Positions 8,424 to 16,735 of a stretch of DNA of 64,000 bases are shown here, in pieces. Made by a program: the position numbers and the translations under genes. The notes below the pieces were generated by a model. It did not search any database. It was not told the DNA's origin and worked only from the letters and a program-made list of their open reading frames with translations. This stretch comes from Chryseobacterium sp. OSA05B. Its GTDB lineage: Bacteria > Bacteroidota > Bacteroidia > Flavobacteriales > Weeksellaceae. How positions within the stretch are numbered: the first letter of the stretch is position 1; the number at the start of each line of letters is the position of its first letter. The stretch covers positions 992,001-1,056,000 of the forward strand of contig NZ_JAHXYH010000001.1 in the NCBI RefSeq assembly GCF_019970065.1, given 5' to 3'.

Positions 8424-8425
8424 GG

Positions 8426-9253
8426 TTAGTAGGCTTTAATTAAACGTGCTCCGATATATGAATTTATAGAATTGCTATCTGTCCCGTAAGCAGACAGAGA
8501 TCCTCCTGAACCTCCAACAGTTGTTATCGTAGGAACAACCCTCAGTTCAGCACCTGCAGGCAAGGATACGGTTTGTGCGAAACTGGATGTTTTGCTTCCC
8601 TGGGTATCGATGATAAATACAAGAGAATAGTTCGTCTTGGTAACAATGGTTTCCCAGTCTGAAGCCGGTGTATATTTCACCTGTAATGTCAGTTTAAATT
8701 CCGTAACTCCCAATTGAGCACCTACACTGCCTCCCGTAAAACCAAGAGCTGCAGCTATGTCGTACATGCCGTTTTGTTTTATGGTCACCGAACTTGCATT
8801 TTTCAGAAGTAAATTATCCACAAGCACCTGACTTTTATTGTCCGGGGCAAGATAAACCGGTGCGCCCAGAGAAAGACATATTCCAAGACCAAAAGCCAGA
8901 CAAGGAATGGTAATTCCTGAGGAAATGCCCAGTCTTGAACCTTTAGGCTGAAAAATCCCCTGTATCTGTCTTGCAGGATTCCAGGCAAAACCGTCATACT
9001 TATAATATTGGTCATCAGCTTTATTGTAGATAAGACCCCCTACAAGATTGGGATAGTCGCTGAAGAGATCTGATGATGCAGCGTCATACTTAGGAAAAGC
9101 GGTATAGGTCGTGGAATATGGAAGGATTACTCCTTTCGTTCCATCCTTTACTTTCAGTATATTCTGATTGCTGACAATATTGTCCCCAATCACTACTTGT
9201 GCATTTAAACCATATTGAAATAAAAGCACTACAATTACTATGATCTTTTTCAT
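8426..9253 (-). CDS. Exported beta-sandwich protein, second gene of the operon
   Basis: A 275-residue protein with a signal peptide ending near LNAQV (residue 19). The mature part opens VVIGDNIVSNQNILKVKDG, followed by a GLIYNKADDQYYKYDGFAW block similar to the N-terminal region of many flavobacterial exported proteins. The C-terminal half contains KQNGMYDIAAALGFTGG, equivalent to the GLYRV strand of the next gene, and ends in GARLIKAY. No catalytic motif was seen. It is coupled to both neighbours by gaps of 1-2 bp. Function unknown. Confidence 0.75.
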   Translation of the reverse strand: MKKIIVIVVLLFQYGLNAQVVIGDNIVSNQNILKVKDGTKGVILPYSTTYTAFPKYDAASSDLFSDYPNLVGGLIYNKADDQYYKYDGFAWNPARQIQGIFQPKGSRLGISSGITIPCLAFGLGICLSLGAPVYLAPDNKSQVLVDNLLLKNASSVTIKQNGMYDIAAALGFTGGSVGAQLGVTEFKLTLQVKYTPASDWETIVTKTNYSLVFIIDTQGSKTSSFAQTVSLPAGAELRVVPTITTVGGSGGSLSAYGTDSNSINSYIGARLIKAY

Positions 9254-9254
9254 C

Positions 9255-10178
9255 TTATTGCATGTTTATTTTTTCGACAATAATTTCTGACACTGCATTT
9301 CCTGTTGTATTCATTGAAAAAGACAATACATTCCCTCCAATAATCCCGGTGCAAACTCCTGTTCCGATGTTCTGATTTCCATAAAACCTGAGGCGTAAGT
9401 TATCACCTGCTTCAAAGCTACCGATATACGTAAGAACCAATGACTGTCCTACATCAATGGATCCCGGCGATAAACTTCCTAAGGACAGTGCACCGCTGGT
9501 CGAACTGGTCGAATTGTTTGTAATAGGTCTCCAGGTAGTGGGAGTGGCCGCTGTGCTTGTTTCCAGGTCAACCTTTGAGTATAAATTAATGGTTACGCCT
9601 ACGCATAGGGCCGGTGTTTTCACATCAATGGCGCCACTTTTAAAGGAGATTTTATACAATCCCTTTGTTTTGATATTAATGACATTACTGGTAGCAGCGG
9701 CAAGCGAGACATCTGCTGTCATATCATTATAGCTTGGACTGGCGCTTGTAAAAGGAACATCCACTGCTCCTCCGGCCTGTGGACAAAGCCGGTTGACTCC
9801 TCCACATCCCAATCCGCAGGTACCGCAATCTGCAGTGATGGCGGCGCTTCTTATGAAACGGGCCATCTTGTTGTTCTTCAATGTTGTTACGATGGGATCT
9901 GATATTTTCCACGTTGCTCCGTCGTTCTGTACAATACTTCCGGTTTCCCTGTTGAAGATAATGGAACTTTGGGTACCGTTTCCTGAAGTACCCGTAGCAG
10001 AAGTTGGCAGAGCAGCTGCTGTGTTGGACCTGGGCATCCGTGCTGCATTGTTGTCTTGTTTTACATGCAGAAGTGTTCTTTCGTCAGGTTGAAAACCGGG
10101 TACTTTCGCAATCCCAACCTGTGCGTTGATTCCTATAAAGCAAAGCATAGGAACCAAGAGGAAATAATTGATTTTCAT
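9255..10178 (-). CDS. Exported beta-sandwich protein, first gene of the operon
   Basis: A 307-residue protein with a signal peptide ending near GINAQV (residue 20). The mature N-terminus opens GIAKVPGFQPDERTLLHVK, then SSIIFNRETGSIVQNDGATW, a cysteine cluster ADCGTCGLGCGGVNRLC near residues 116-132, and the KTKGLYKISFKSG strand shared with both downstream proteins. It ends EIIVEKINMQ, like the end of the third protein. The Cys cluster occurs only in this member. No enzyme motif is visible; the shared layout suggests that the operon arose by duplication and divergence. Confidence 0.75.
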   Translation of the reverse strand: MKINYFLLVPMLCFIGINAQVGIAKVPGFQPDERTLLHVKQDNNAARMPRSNTAAALPTSATGTSGNGTQSSIIFNRETGSIVQNDGATWKISDPIVTTLKNNKMARFIRSAAITADCGTCGLGCGGVNRLCPQAGGAVDVPFTSASPSYNDMTADVSLAAATSNVINIKTKGLYKISFKSGAIDVKTPALCVGVTINLYSKVDLETSTAATPTTWRPITNNSTSSTSGALSLGSLSPGSIDVGQSLVLTYIGSFEAGDNLRLRFYGNQNIGTGVCTGIIGGNVLSFSMNTTGNAVSEIIVEKINMQ

Positions 10179-10208
10179 TTGTAAATTTTTTTATCATTCT
10201 AGGTGTAT

Positions 10209-10241
10209 TAAATGTATAAAATATTATTATTGAAAGAACAA
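10209..10241 (-). promoter_or_regulatory. Weak promoter candidate for the exported-protein operon
   Basis: On the minus strand TTG (10239-10241) and TACATTTA (10209-10216) are separated by 22 nt, and the ATG is 30 nt further on. The final G of the -7 consensus is replaced by A. Confidence 0.3.
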
Positions 10242-10385
10242 CCTTGGTGAAAATTTAATGTTAAATAAGAATGAAAGAATAAAAAACATAGATTTTAAGG
10301 GCTATTCTGCGACTAAGAAAAAAGCTTATCACTTAAATATAAGTCTATAATTTTACTAGATTTTCAAAATAATCCTGATTTTCGG

Positions 10386-10429
10386 GTAAAAATAAATCAC
10401 CATTTCTTAATAAAAAATGGTGATTTATT
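10386..10429 (-). terminator. Terminator of the Fur-OstA operon
   Basis: A perfect 15-bp stem (10391-10405 and 10415-10429) with a 9-nt loop lies 25 bp after the OstA-like stop codon, with short T-runs on both sides. Confidence 0.8.
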
Positions 10430-10453
10430 GTTTTCGGTGAAAATTTTTGTTTC

Positions 10454-12187
10454 TTATTTTCGTACCCGTTTCGGTTTCTTGGCTTCTTCTTTGGCTCTTT
10501 CTTTATCTACGGCCTCCTGAGCTTTATCAAACAACTCATTATCAGAGGTATATTTAATTTCCTCGTAGTTAGGAGTATCTACCAGGATATCCTGCCATTT
10601 TCTGATCCGGTCTTTGGTATTCCAGTTAAAATCGGAAAACTTTCTCTTGTCCGGTTCTATCATACTCATGGGGTAGGTATCTGAATTAGCTCCGATGCTG
10701 CAAGATATAATCTGTAATCCGGTTTCTTCAAACAGGGCTCCAATGATCCCGCAGGTAGAAAGCGTAATCCCGATTCTTTGCGGCTGTTTGGTTTCCTGAT
10801 CGACATCGTCTACATAAGCGATGGATTGGGCATTCCCCACGACTCTGGCTTCTTTGATCTCGTTATTCTGATAATAAACGGTCATGAATTTTCCTTTCAC
10901 CTGGTTGAATTCGTCTTTCAGGTTTAAGGAATCAACTTTGCTTATCGCAAAAGCATTTCCGATTACTTTCAGTGAATCTATATTTTCAGTTTTTGTATTG
11001 AAATAGGCTTCTACTTTGTCTCCGGTCACCTGTTTTTCACCACTCCAAAGAATCGGATTGGTGTACATATGCATGATCCCGTCTGTTTCATTGAAGGCGA
11101 TAGAATCTGCTCTTCCCTGTGCATTGGATTTAAAGATACGTCCTTTTTTATAGGCTCTTAAAAAGCTTTTCTTAATGGTAATATCCGCTGAATCAGGTCG
11201 CTGGTAAGAAAGGATTTTCTCTGCGGCAAAATAGATAGAGTCTTTTTCCATGATCTTTACCGCATAAGGGCTTTTAGTCATCATGGCTGAATCTTTCTTC
11301 TGGAAAACTTCTCCATATCCTCCTTTGAGGTATCTCCTCTCCTTGGGGTCATCCAAAGTAACGTTTCCGGTTGCTTTACCGAAACCAGTAATATTGTTAA
11401 AATACATATCGTCACCCGTCAGAATCTTGTCGTTATAGAATATCCTGGAGTTTTTATTAAGAAAAGCTTCCTTGGTCTCCATTCTGTACGTTCCTCTTTC
11501 CGTGTAAATCCTGTTTTTGGGATTCGCCCGGTTGGTGATCGTAGTAGGTCCAAAGAACTCAGCTACCTTGGTATTCTGGTTCTGTTTGATATTGGGACCT
11601 TCAATAATATAATCAGGACTGTCTATTTTTACATTCCCCACAAAATCGATCATTTTGGTATTGAGAAAATAGGTCGCCGATTTCGTGTACATCACATTTT
11701 GTGCATCACTGATCGTCCCTCCTGTATTGAAGTAGGCCTGATTGGCAAGCCTGTCGTAATAAAGAATGTCTGTTTTAATGGTCTGTTTCGGATCGGTAAG
11801 GACAACGTCTTTTTTGGCCACCCCTTTTTGGGTCACTCCGTTATATTCCATTTCATGTGCAGTAATTACAGAACCGTCTGCGTTCTGCAGTTTTGCATTA
11901 CCAATGGCTTTTACAAGACTTTGATCGTTATAAAGAATAACCTCATCGGCATAGAGAACAGATCCCTGATGCTCTATCTGAACATGACCTACCATGTACT
12001 GGTTCCCTTCGTATTTAGTGTCTTTTTTAAATTCATCGGCATGGATGATTTTCACCTTATCTTCAGGACGTACAGCCGGTAAAGGCTTCCCTTTATTTTG
12101 AATATAAGGATCCATCTGCGTGGTTTTATTGTCCTGTGCGGAGCTGAACGCAGAAATAAAAATTAACAGAAAAAGGATTATTCTCAT
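10454..12187 (-). CDS. OstA/LptA-like LPS transport protein
   Basis: A 577-residue protein with a signal peptide (residues 1-17, FSSAQ). It consists of repeated OstA/LptA-type beta units, recognisable as alternating blocks such as VQIEHQGSVLYADEVILY, AIGNAKLQNADGSVITA, FVGNVKIDSPDYIIEG and ATGNVTLDDP, the pattern that forms the periplasmic LPS bridge. The length (E. coli LptA is 185 residues) fits the large OstA-like proteins of Bacteroidota. The C-terminus is Lys/Glu-rich and ends KPKRVRK. It starts 3 bp after the stop codon of the Fur-family gene, so LPS export may be under metal or redox control (inference). Confidence 0.82.
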   Translation of the reverse strand: MRIILFLLIFISAFSSAQDNKTTQMDPYIQNKGKPLPAVRPEDKVKIIHADEFKKDTKYEGNQYMVGHVQIEHQGSVLYADEVILYNDQSLVKAIGNAKLQNADGSVITAHEMEYNGVTQKGVAKKDVVLTDPKQTIKTDILYYDRLANQAYFNTGGTISDAQNVMYTKSATYFLNTKMIDFVGNVKIDSPDYIIEGPNIKQNQNTKVAEFFGPTTITNRANPKNRIYTERGTYRMETKEAFLNKNSRIFYNDKILTGDDMYFNNITGFGKATGNVTLDDPKERRYLKGGYGEVFQKKDSAMMTKSPYAVKIMEKDSIYFAAEKILSYQRPDSADITIKKSFLRAYKKGRIFKSNAQGRADSIAFNETDGIMHMYTNPILWSGEKQVTGDKVEAYFNTKTENIDSLKVIGNAFAISKVDSLNLKDEFNQVKGKFMTVYYQNNEIKEARVVGNAQSIAYVDDVDQETKQPQRIGITLSTCGIIGALFEETGLQIISCSIGANSDTYPMSMIEPDKRKFSDFNWNTKDRIRKWQDILVDTPNYEEIKYTSDNELFDKAQEAVDKERAKEEAKKPKRVRK

Positions 12188-12190
12188 TGA

Positions 12191-12664
12191 TTAATCATTC
12201 TTGGTACCATAGAAATACAGCGAATGCGAATCAATATTTACGCCAAATGCTTCTTCAATTGCTTCTTTAATTCCCTGGATTCTCGGATCGCAGAACTCGA
12301 TGATTTCTTCAATTTCTTTATCAGAGCCTTTTTTGTAGATCACCAAATGGTCATGCTGCTTGTCAAAATAAGACTTCTCATAAGATGAAGAGGTCAATGT
12401 TTTTTCTCCAAACTGATGCTTACGGATCAAGCCTGCATCAAGGAAAATTTCAATAGTGTTGTAAATGGTTGCTTTTGAAACATGATATTTCTTCTGCATC
12501 ATCAGGAGATACAGATCATCCACATTGAAGTGGTGATCCATATTATAAATCTCTTCTAATATCGTATATCGTTCAGGTGTGTTTCTGAAACCCTTTTCTA
12601 AAAGGTAATTTCTTAAAACATCCTTGATCAAGGCAATATTTTTTTCTTTTTGTATTGTATCCAT
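12191..12664 (-). CDS. Fur-family transcriptional regulator lacking the structural CxxC
   Basis: A 157-residue regulator with the Fur winged-helix: RNTPERYTILEEIY, MDHHFNVDDLYLLMM and HVSKATIYNTIEIFLDAGLI (recognition helix). The dimerisation half has HDHLVIYKKGSDKEIEEIIEFCDPRI. The usual CxxC of this family (as in HLICxxCG) is absent: the position reads VIYKKGS, and only one Cys remains. A structural zinc site is therefore doubtful. The ATG at 12664 follows a -7 box; a TTG one codon upstream is unlikely to be used. It leads an operon with the LPS transport gene. Confidence 0.87.
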   Translation of the reverse strand: MDTIQKEKNIALIKDVLRNYLLEKGFRNTPERYTILEEIYNMDHHFNVDDLYLLMMQKKYHVSKATIYNTIEIFLDAGLIRKHQFGEKTLTSSSYEKSYFDKQHDHLVIYKKGSDKEIEEIIEFCDPRIQGIKEAIEEAFGVNIDSHSLYFYGTKND

Positions 12665-12679
12665 CAAAAAAATTATCTA

Positions 12680-12687
12680 CAAATTTA
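12680..12687 (-). promoter_or_regulatory. -7 box of the Fur-OstA operon
   Basis: TAAATTTG on the minus strand, 15 nt before the ATG at 12664. No clear -33 element. Confidence 0.5.
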
Positions 12688-12731
12688 TTGATTTTTATTT
12701 AAATAGACCTCATGGTTTACTGCCCGAACTT

Positions 12732-14726
12732 TTAGGAGTTGTGACGGATGAAGCCAGACTGCTCAATCTTGTTGTCATAAATCGTAAGTTCTGTGATAGG
12801 CGCAGACTCCACTTCCACGTTGTGTGAGGATACTCCCCAGGCCTTGAAATCATCGCTTCCGATGTACTTCACAAAATTGTAGATATTGAGTACAATCTTC
12901 TGTTTAACCGTTAAAAGTATATCGTTAATATACGTATTATCTATAATCACATACTTCAGATCCGGCGGGATATTATGAGCTCTCAGAGAAGGATGGCTGC
13001 TTCTTGAAGGAATGGTTCCATCAGCCATAAGATCTTTCAGGACCATATTAAAATAATCATTGATCCTTCTGTCTACTTTAAATCCTAAAAGGAAATTGAC
13101 TTTGTATACAGTTCCCGGCAGGATTTCATCTACGGTATATTTAAAAGTATACGGATCTTCCTGATTGACAATACTTAATATAAAATAATGATCTGCTCTC
13201 TTCGGCTGCTTTTTGATAATGGAATAGATAATTTTAGATTCTACCTCATCATTTCTTTTAGCTCTGCTCAGGTAAGCAAGATTGGTTGCATATTTTGGAA
13301 TGCTCTCATCCAACTTCATGTCTTTTATGATCGATACGTATTTCTCTATTTTTACAAACTGGATAAATGTTGTTTTTATCAGTCGCCCATTGTACCATGC
13401 GTACATAGAGATACCGATAGAACCGGCCAATACCACTGTAATCCAACCGCCTTCCATGAACTTGATGATGTTTGCACTAAAGAATCCTAGCTCAATAGCC
13501 AGATATACCAAGGCAAAGAATAGAATCAATGCTTTACTTACTCTGTGTTTTAATAACCAGAAAATAAGAAGAATCGTTGTCATCAGCATCGTGACTGTGA
13601 TGGACAATCCATAGGCGGCTTCCATTTTTCCTGACTCTCTGAAATGGAGAACTACAATAATACAAAGGATGAGAAGCCCCCAGTTTATTCTGGGAATATA
13701 CATTTGCCCTTTAACACCTGAAGGATAATCGATTTTCTGATTAGGCCACAGGTTAAGAGACATTGCTTCAGAGAAAATGGTAAAAGAACCTGTAATTAAC
13801 GCCTGACTTGCAATAATTGCCGCGGCAGTTGCCAAAATTACTCCCGGTACGATCATCCACTCTTCCATGATTCCGAAGAATGGGTTGACTACAGAGAATC
13901 CGGGTTTTGCATGATTGGTTAAAAGCCATGCCCCTTGTCCCAGGTAATTTAAAATAAGCATGATTTTCACAAACGCCCAGCTCACTCTTATGTTTTTGGC
14001 ACCACAGTGTCCCAAGTCTGAATAAAGAGCTTCGGCCCCGGTGGTACAAAGGAAAACAGCACCAAGAATAACGATTGCACTTGGAGAATTAGCAATAAGC
14101 TTGTACGCATAATAAGGATTGAAAGATCTCAGAATTTCGAAATTTTCGCTTAAATGCATGACTCCCAAACCACCTAAAACCAGGAACCAAACCACCATTA
14201 CAGGTCCAAAAAACTTCCCGATAAAACTGGTTCCAAATTGCTGTACCACAAATATTACAATCAGAATCCCGATCGTAATAGGAACAACAGGGGTATGAGG
14301 ATTATAAATTTCAAGACCTTCAATAGCTGACATCACTGTAAGCGACGGTGTGATCACTCCATCTGCAACAAGTGCTGCTGCCCCTACGATGGCTATAAGA
14401 TACAGCCACCCTTTTTTAAGGTTTTTAACTAAGGAGAACAAAGCCAAAATACCTCCTTCTCCTTTGTTGTCTGCCCTTAGAGCAATGATTACGTATTTTA
14501 TCGTAGTCTGAAGAGTAAGGGTCCAAATAATACAGGAAAGAGCTCCTTCTATGTATTCGTTGAAAGGCATATTACTGCCACCGTCTCTTGCATTTACAAT
14601 CGCTTTCATTACGTAAAGCGGTGATGTGCCAATATCTCCGAAAACAATTCCGAGAGAGACTAAAACTCCTATAAAAGAAAGTTTTTTTATGTCAAAATGA
14701 TAACCATCTTCTGTAACGTCTGCCAT
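12732..14726 (-). CDS. kup: KUP-family potassium uptake protein
   Basis: A 664-residue potassium/proton symporter of the inner membrane. About 12 transmembrane segments fill the first 430 residues, with family motifs GVVFGDIGTSPLYV-type (here GIVFGDIGTSPLYVMKAI, residues about 21-38), ADGVITPSLTVMSAIEGL, GTEALY-type (GAEALYSDLGHCG) and a long cytosolic C-terminal domain. The gene is monocistronic, with its own TAAATTTG box 23 nt upstream. No regulatory RNA (such as ydaO-type) is evident in the short leader. Confidence 0.95.
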   Translation of the reverse strand: MADVTEDGYHFDIKKLSFIGVLVSLGIVFGDIGTSPLYVMKAIVNARDGGSNMPFNEYIEGALSCIIWTLTLQTTIKYVIIALRADNKGEGGILALFSLVKNLKKGWLYLIAIVGAAALVADGVITPSLTVMSAIEGLEIYNPHTPVVPITIGILIVIFVVQQFGTSFIGKFFGPVMVVWFLVLGGLGVMHLSENFEILRSFNPYYAYKLIANSPSAIVILGAVFLCTTGAEALYSDLGHCGAKNIRVSWAFVKIMLILNYLGQGAWLLTNHAKPGFSVVNPFFGIMEEWMIVPGVILATAAAIIASQALITGSFTIFSEAMSLNLWPNQKIDYPSGVKGQMYIPRINWGLLILCIIVVLHFRESGKMEAAYGLSITVTMLMTTILLIFWLLKHRVSKALILFFALVYLAIELGFFSANIIKFMEGGWITVVLAGSIGISMYAWYNGRLIKTTFIQFVKIEKYVSIIKDMKLDESIPKYATNLAYLSRAKRNDEVESKIIYSIIKKQPKRADHYFILSIVNQEDPYTFKYTVDEILPGTVYKVNFLLGFKVDRRINDYFNMVLKDLMADGTIPSRSSHPSLRAHNIPPDLKYVIIDNTYINDILLTVKQKIVLNIYNFVKYIGSDDFKAWGVSSHNVEVESAPITELTIYDNKIEQSGFIRHNS

Positions 14727-14749
14727 GTGAGCTTATTTTTTTAAACGCG

Positions 14750-14757
14750 CAAATTTA
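14750..14757 (-). promoter_or_regulatory. -7 box of kup
   Basis: TAAATTTG on the minus strand, 23 nt before the kup ATG. Confidence 0.5.
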
Positions 14758-14805
14758 TACTAATTTTATGACGCCGAGAACTATTCTTCATGAATAGAAT
14801 AAATG

Positions 14806-14830
14806 AAAAAACTTCCTTTCGGAAGTTTTT
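14806..14830 (-). terminator. Terminator of pdhB
   Basis: The 10-bp stem AAAAACTTCC/GGAAGTTTTT (14807-14816 and 14821-14830) lies 11 bp after the pdhB stop codon. The U-tract is provided by the stem itself on the minus strand. Confidence 0.75.
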
Positions 14831-14841
14831 CTCTATAATAG

Positions 14842-15822
14842 TTATTTTACGTACATCGCTTTTTTGATCTCCTCTTTCACTTTTTCAAGCTTAGGGAACC
14901 ATTCTGCAAATAATGCAGCTGAATACGGTGCAGGGGCATCAGGAGTAGTAATTCTCTTGATAGGAGCATCCAGGTAATCAAATGCTTTCTGCTGTACCAT
15001 ATAAGTAATTTCTGAAGATACTGAACCAAATGGCCATGCTTCTTCAAGAATTACCAGCCTGTTTGTTTTTTTAACGGAAGCTAAAACGGTATCAAAATCA
15101 AGAGGACGAACTGTTCTAAGGTCGATCACTTCTACAGAGATCCCTTCTTTAGCCATATCTTCAGCAGCCTGGATAGCCAGCTTCATGATCTTACCGAAAG
15201 AAACCAAAGTAACGTCTGTACCTTCTCTTTTGATATCTGCTTTTCCAATCGGCAGGTAATATTCTTCTTCAGGAATTTCCATTTTATCACCATACATCTG
15301 CTCAGATTCCATGAAGATCACCGGATCATTATCCTGGATAGCTGTTTTCAACAATCCTTTCGCATCGTAAGGGTTTGAAGGAACCACAACTTTAAGTCCC
15401 GGAACGTTGGCAAACCAGCCTTCAAAAGCCTGAGAGTGTGTAGCTCCCAATTGTCCTGCCGAAGCAGTAGGCCCTCTGAAAACAATAGGACAGTTCCACT
15501 GACCACCGCTCATCTGACGGATCTTAGCCGCGTTATTAATAATCTGATCAATACCTACCAAAGAGAAATTGAACGTCATATACTCTACAATTGGTCTGTT
15601 ACCATTCATCGCAGCACCTACAGCAATCCCAGTAAAACCAAGCTCAGCAATGGGTGTATCGATTACTCTTTTAGGACCAAATTCATCCAACATTCCTTTT
15701 GAAGCTTTATACGCACCATTGTATTCTGCAACTTCCTCCCCCATTAAAAAGATGGATTCGTCTTTACGCATTTCCTCGCTCATTGCTTGTGCAATTACCT
15801 CACGAAAAGTATATTCTGCCAT
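14842..15822 (-). CDS. pdhB: Pyruvate dehydrogenase E1 component, beta subunit
   Basis: A 326-residue thiamine-diphosphate-dependent E1 beta subunit that decarboxylates pyruvate together with E1 alpha. Diagnostic stretches are REVIAQAMSEEMRKDESIFLMGEEV (ThDP-activating Glu), FGPKRVIDTPIAELGFTGIAVGAA, EYMTFNF, GQLGATHSQAFEGWFANVPGL and VEVIDLRTVRPLD. The length is typical. Neither E1 alpha nor E2 is adjacent, so the complex is encoded at more than one locus. Its promoter box is 23 nt upstream. A branched-chain 2-oxoacid E1 beta is the main alternative. Confidence 0.92.
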   Translation of the reverse strand: MAEYTFREVIAQAMSEEMRKDESIFLMGEEVAEYNGAYKASKGMLDEFGPKRVIDTPIAELGFTGIAVGAAMNGNRPIVEYMTFNFSLVGIDQIINNAAKIRQMSGGQWNCPIVFRGPTASAGQLGATHSQAFEGWFANVPGLKVVVPSNPYDAKGLLKTAIQDNDPVIFMESEQMYGDKMEIPEEEYYLPIGKADIKREGTDVTLVSFGKIMKLAIQAAEDMAKEGISVEVIDLRTVRPLDFDTVLASVKKTNRLVILEEAWPFGSVSSEITYMVQQKAFDYLDAPIKRITTPDAPAPYSAALFAEWFPKLEKVKEEIKKAMYVK

Positions 15823-15845
15823 ATTTATTTGAAAAATTTAGACTA

Positions 15846-15853
15846 CAAAAATA
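15846..15853 (-). promoter_or_regulatory. -7 box of pdhB
   Basis: TATTTTTG on the minus strand, 23 nt before the pdhB ATG. Confidence 0.45.
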
Positions 15854-16021
15854 GTGTTTTTTTATTACTAACATAACAAAAAAGGCATCTCATTGAATGA
15901 GAAACCTAATATCCATTGAATTAAAAAGGTTTTTCTTCCGCACTACTAAGTTATCTGCAGTTTTTTCTGAGATCGGACAGAATTTTATCATAAGTCCTTT
16001 TATAAATCTTATCAGCATTAA

Positions 16022-16056
16022 ATAAAAAAAACGGCATCTCATTGCTGAAATGCCGT
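16022..16056 (-). terminator. Terminator of the DUF2147 gene
   Basis: An 11-bp stem with one mismatch (16031-16041 and 16046-16056) is followed on the minus strand by seven Ts. Confidence 0.8.
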
Positions 16057-16079
16057 CTTAATATTCTATTTAAATTTGA

Positions 16080-16499
16080 TTAGTTTACTTTATCCCAGGT
16101 TTGAGTTCTTCCGAACACAGAAACACCCATGTATCCTCTTACATTCAGTTTGTCACCACTTTTTGTGATGGTACACTTGTAAGTTTTACCTGATTTCGGG
16201 TCTGTAATGGTTCCTCCTGTAAATTCGTCACCATCTTTTTTAAGACCTCTGATGATTTCCATTCCTACGATTGGTTTTCCTTTTCTGTCGTCTTTACATG
16301 CCGTACAGTTTGGATCTGCCGGCTTGATAAGTAACTGGGAAACTTTTCCGTAATATTTTCCGTCTGACTTTTTATAGATTTCTACTACAGATTTAGCCTG
16401 CTTCGTTTCATCATCGATAGTCTTCCACTTGCCTTCAATCTGTGCAAACGATAATACGCCAAACAGAGACAGCACGAATGTTAATAATAATTTTTTCAT
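16080..16499 (-). CDS. DUF2147-family exported protein
   Basis: A 139-residue protein with a signal peptide (residues 1-19, ending SFAQ). The mature part follows the DUF2147 pattern: IEGKWKTIDDETKQAKSVVEIY, DGKYYGKV, GMEIIRGLKKDGDEFTGG, ITDPKSGKTYKCTI, and LNVRGYMGVSVFGRTQTW. Two cysteines close together (CTACK) may form a disulphide in the periplasm. The fold is a small beta-barrel, and the family's function is unknown. Monocistronic with its own terminator. Confidence 0.88.
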   Translation of the reverse strand: MKKLLLTFVLSLFGVLSFAQIEGKWKTIDDETKQAKSVVEIYKKSDGKYYGKVSQLLIKPADPNCTACKDDRKGKPIVGMEIIRGLKKDGDEFTGGTITDPKSGKTYKCTITKSGDKLNVRGYMGVSVFGRTQTWDKVN

Positions 16500-16609
16500 A
16501 TTTCTTATAGTTTTAATTCCGATATACGTTTTTTGTTATGTATCTATTGCTAAAAGTATAAATTAAATTTTAAACAGGCAAAAACTTTTATTATACAGAG
16601 CATATGATA

Positions 16610-16735
16610 GGCCAAAGTTTCGGGATGCGGGTTTCGAGTTTCGGGGTGTGAATCAGCAACTATCAACCAGCAACAAAAACTCCAAAACCTTCAAACCCCT
16701 CCGACTCTCAAAATTTCCGACTCTCAAACTTATTT
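16610..16735. repeat. Dispersed intergenic repeat, copy A
   Basis: This gap carries the modules TTTCGGGATGCGGGTTTCG, AATCAGCAACTATCAACCAG and two copies of CGACTCTCAAA. The same words, in the same or inverted order, recur near 33184, 34188, 42601, 50340 and 54410. Confidence 0.6.
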
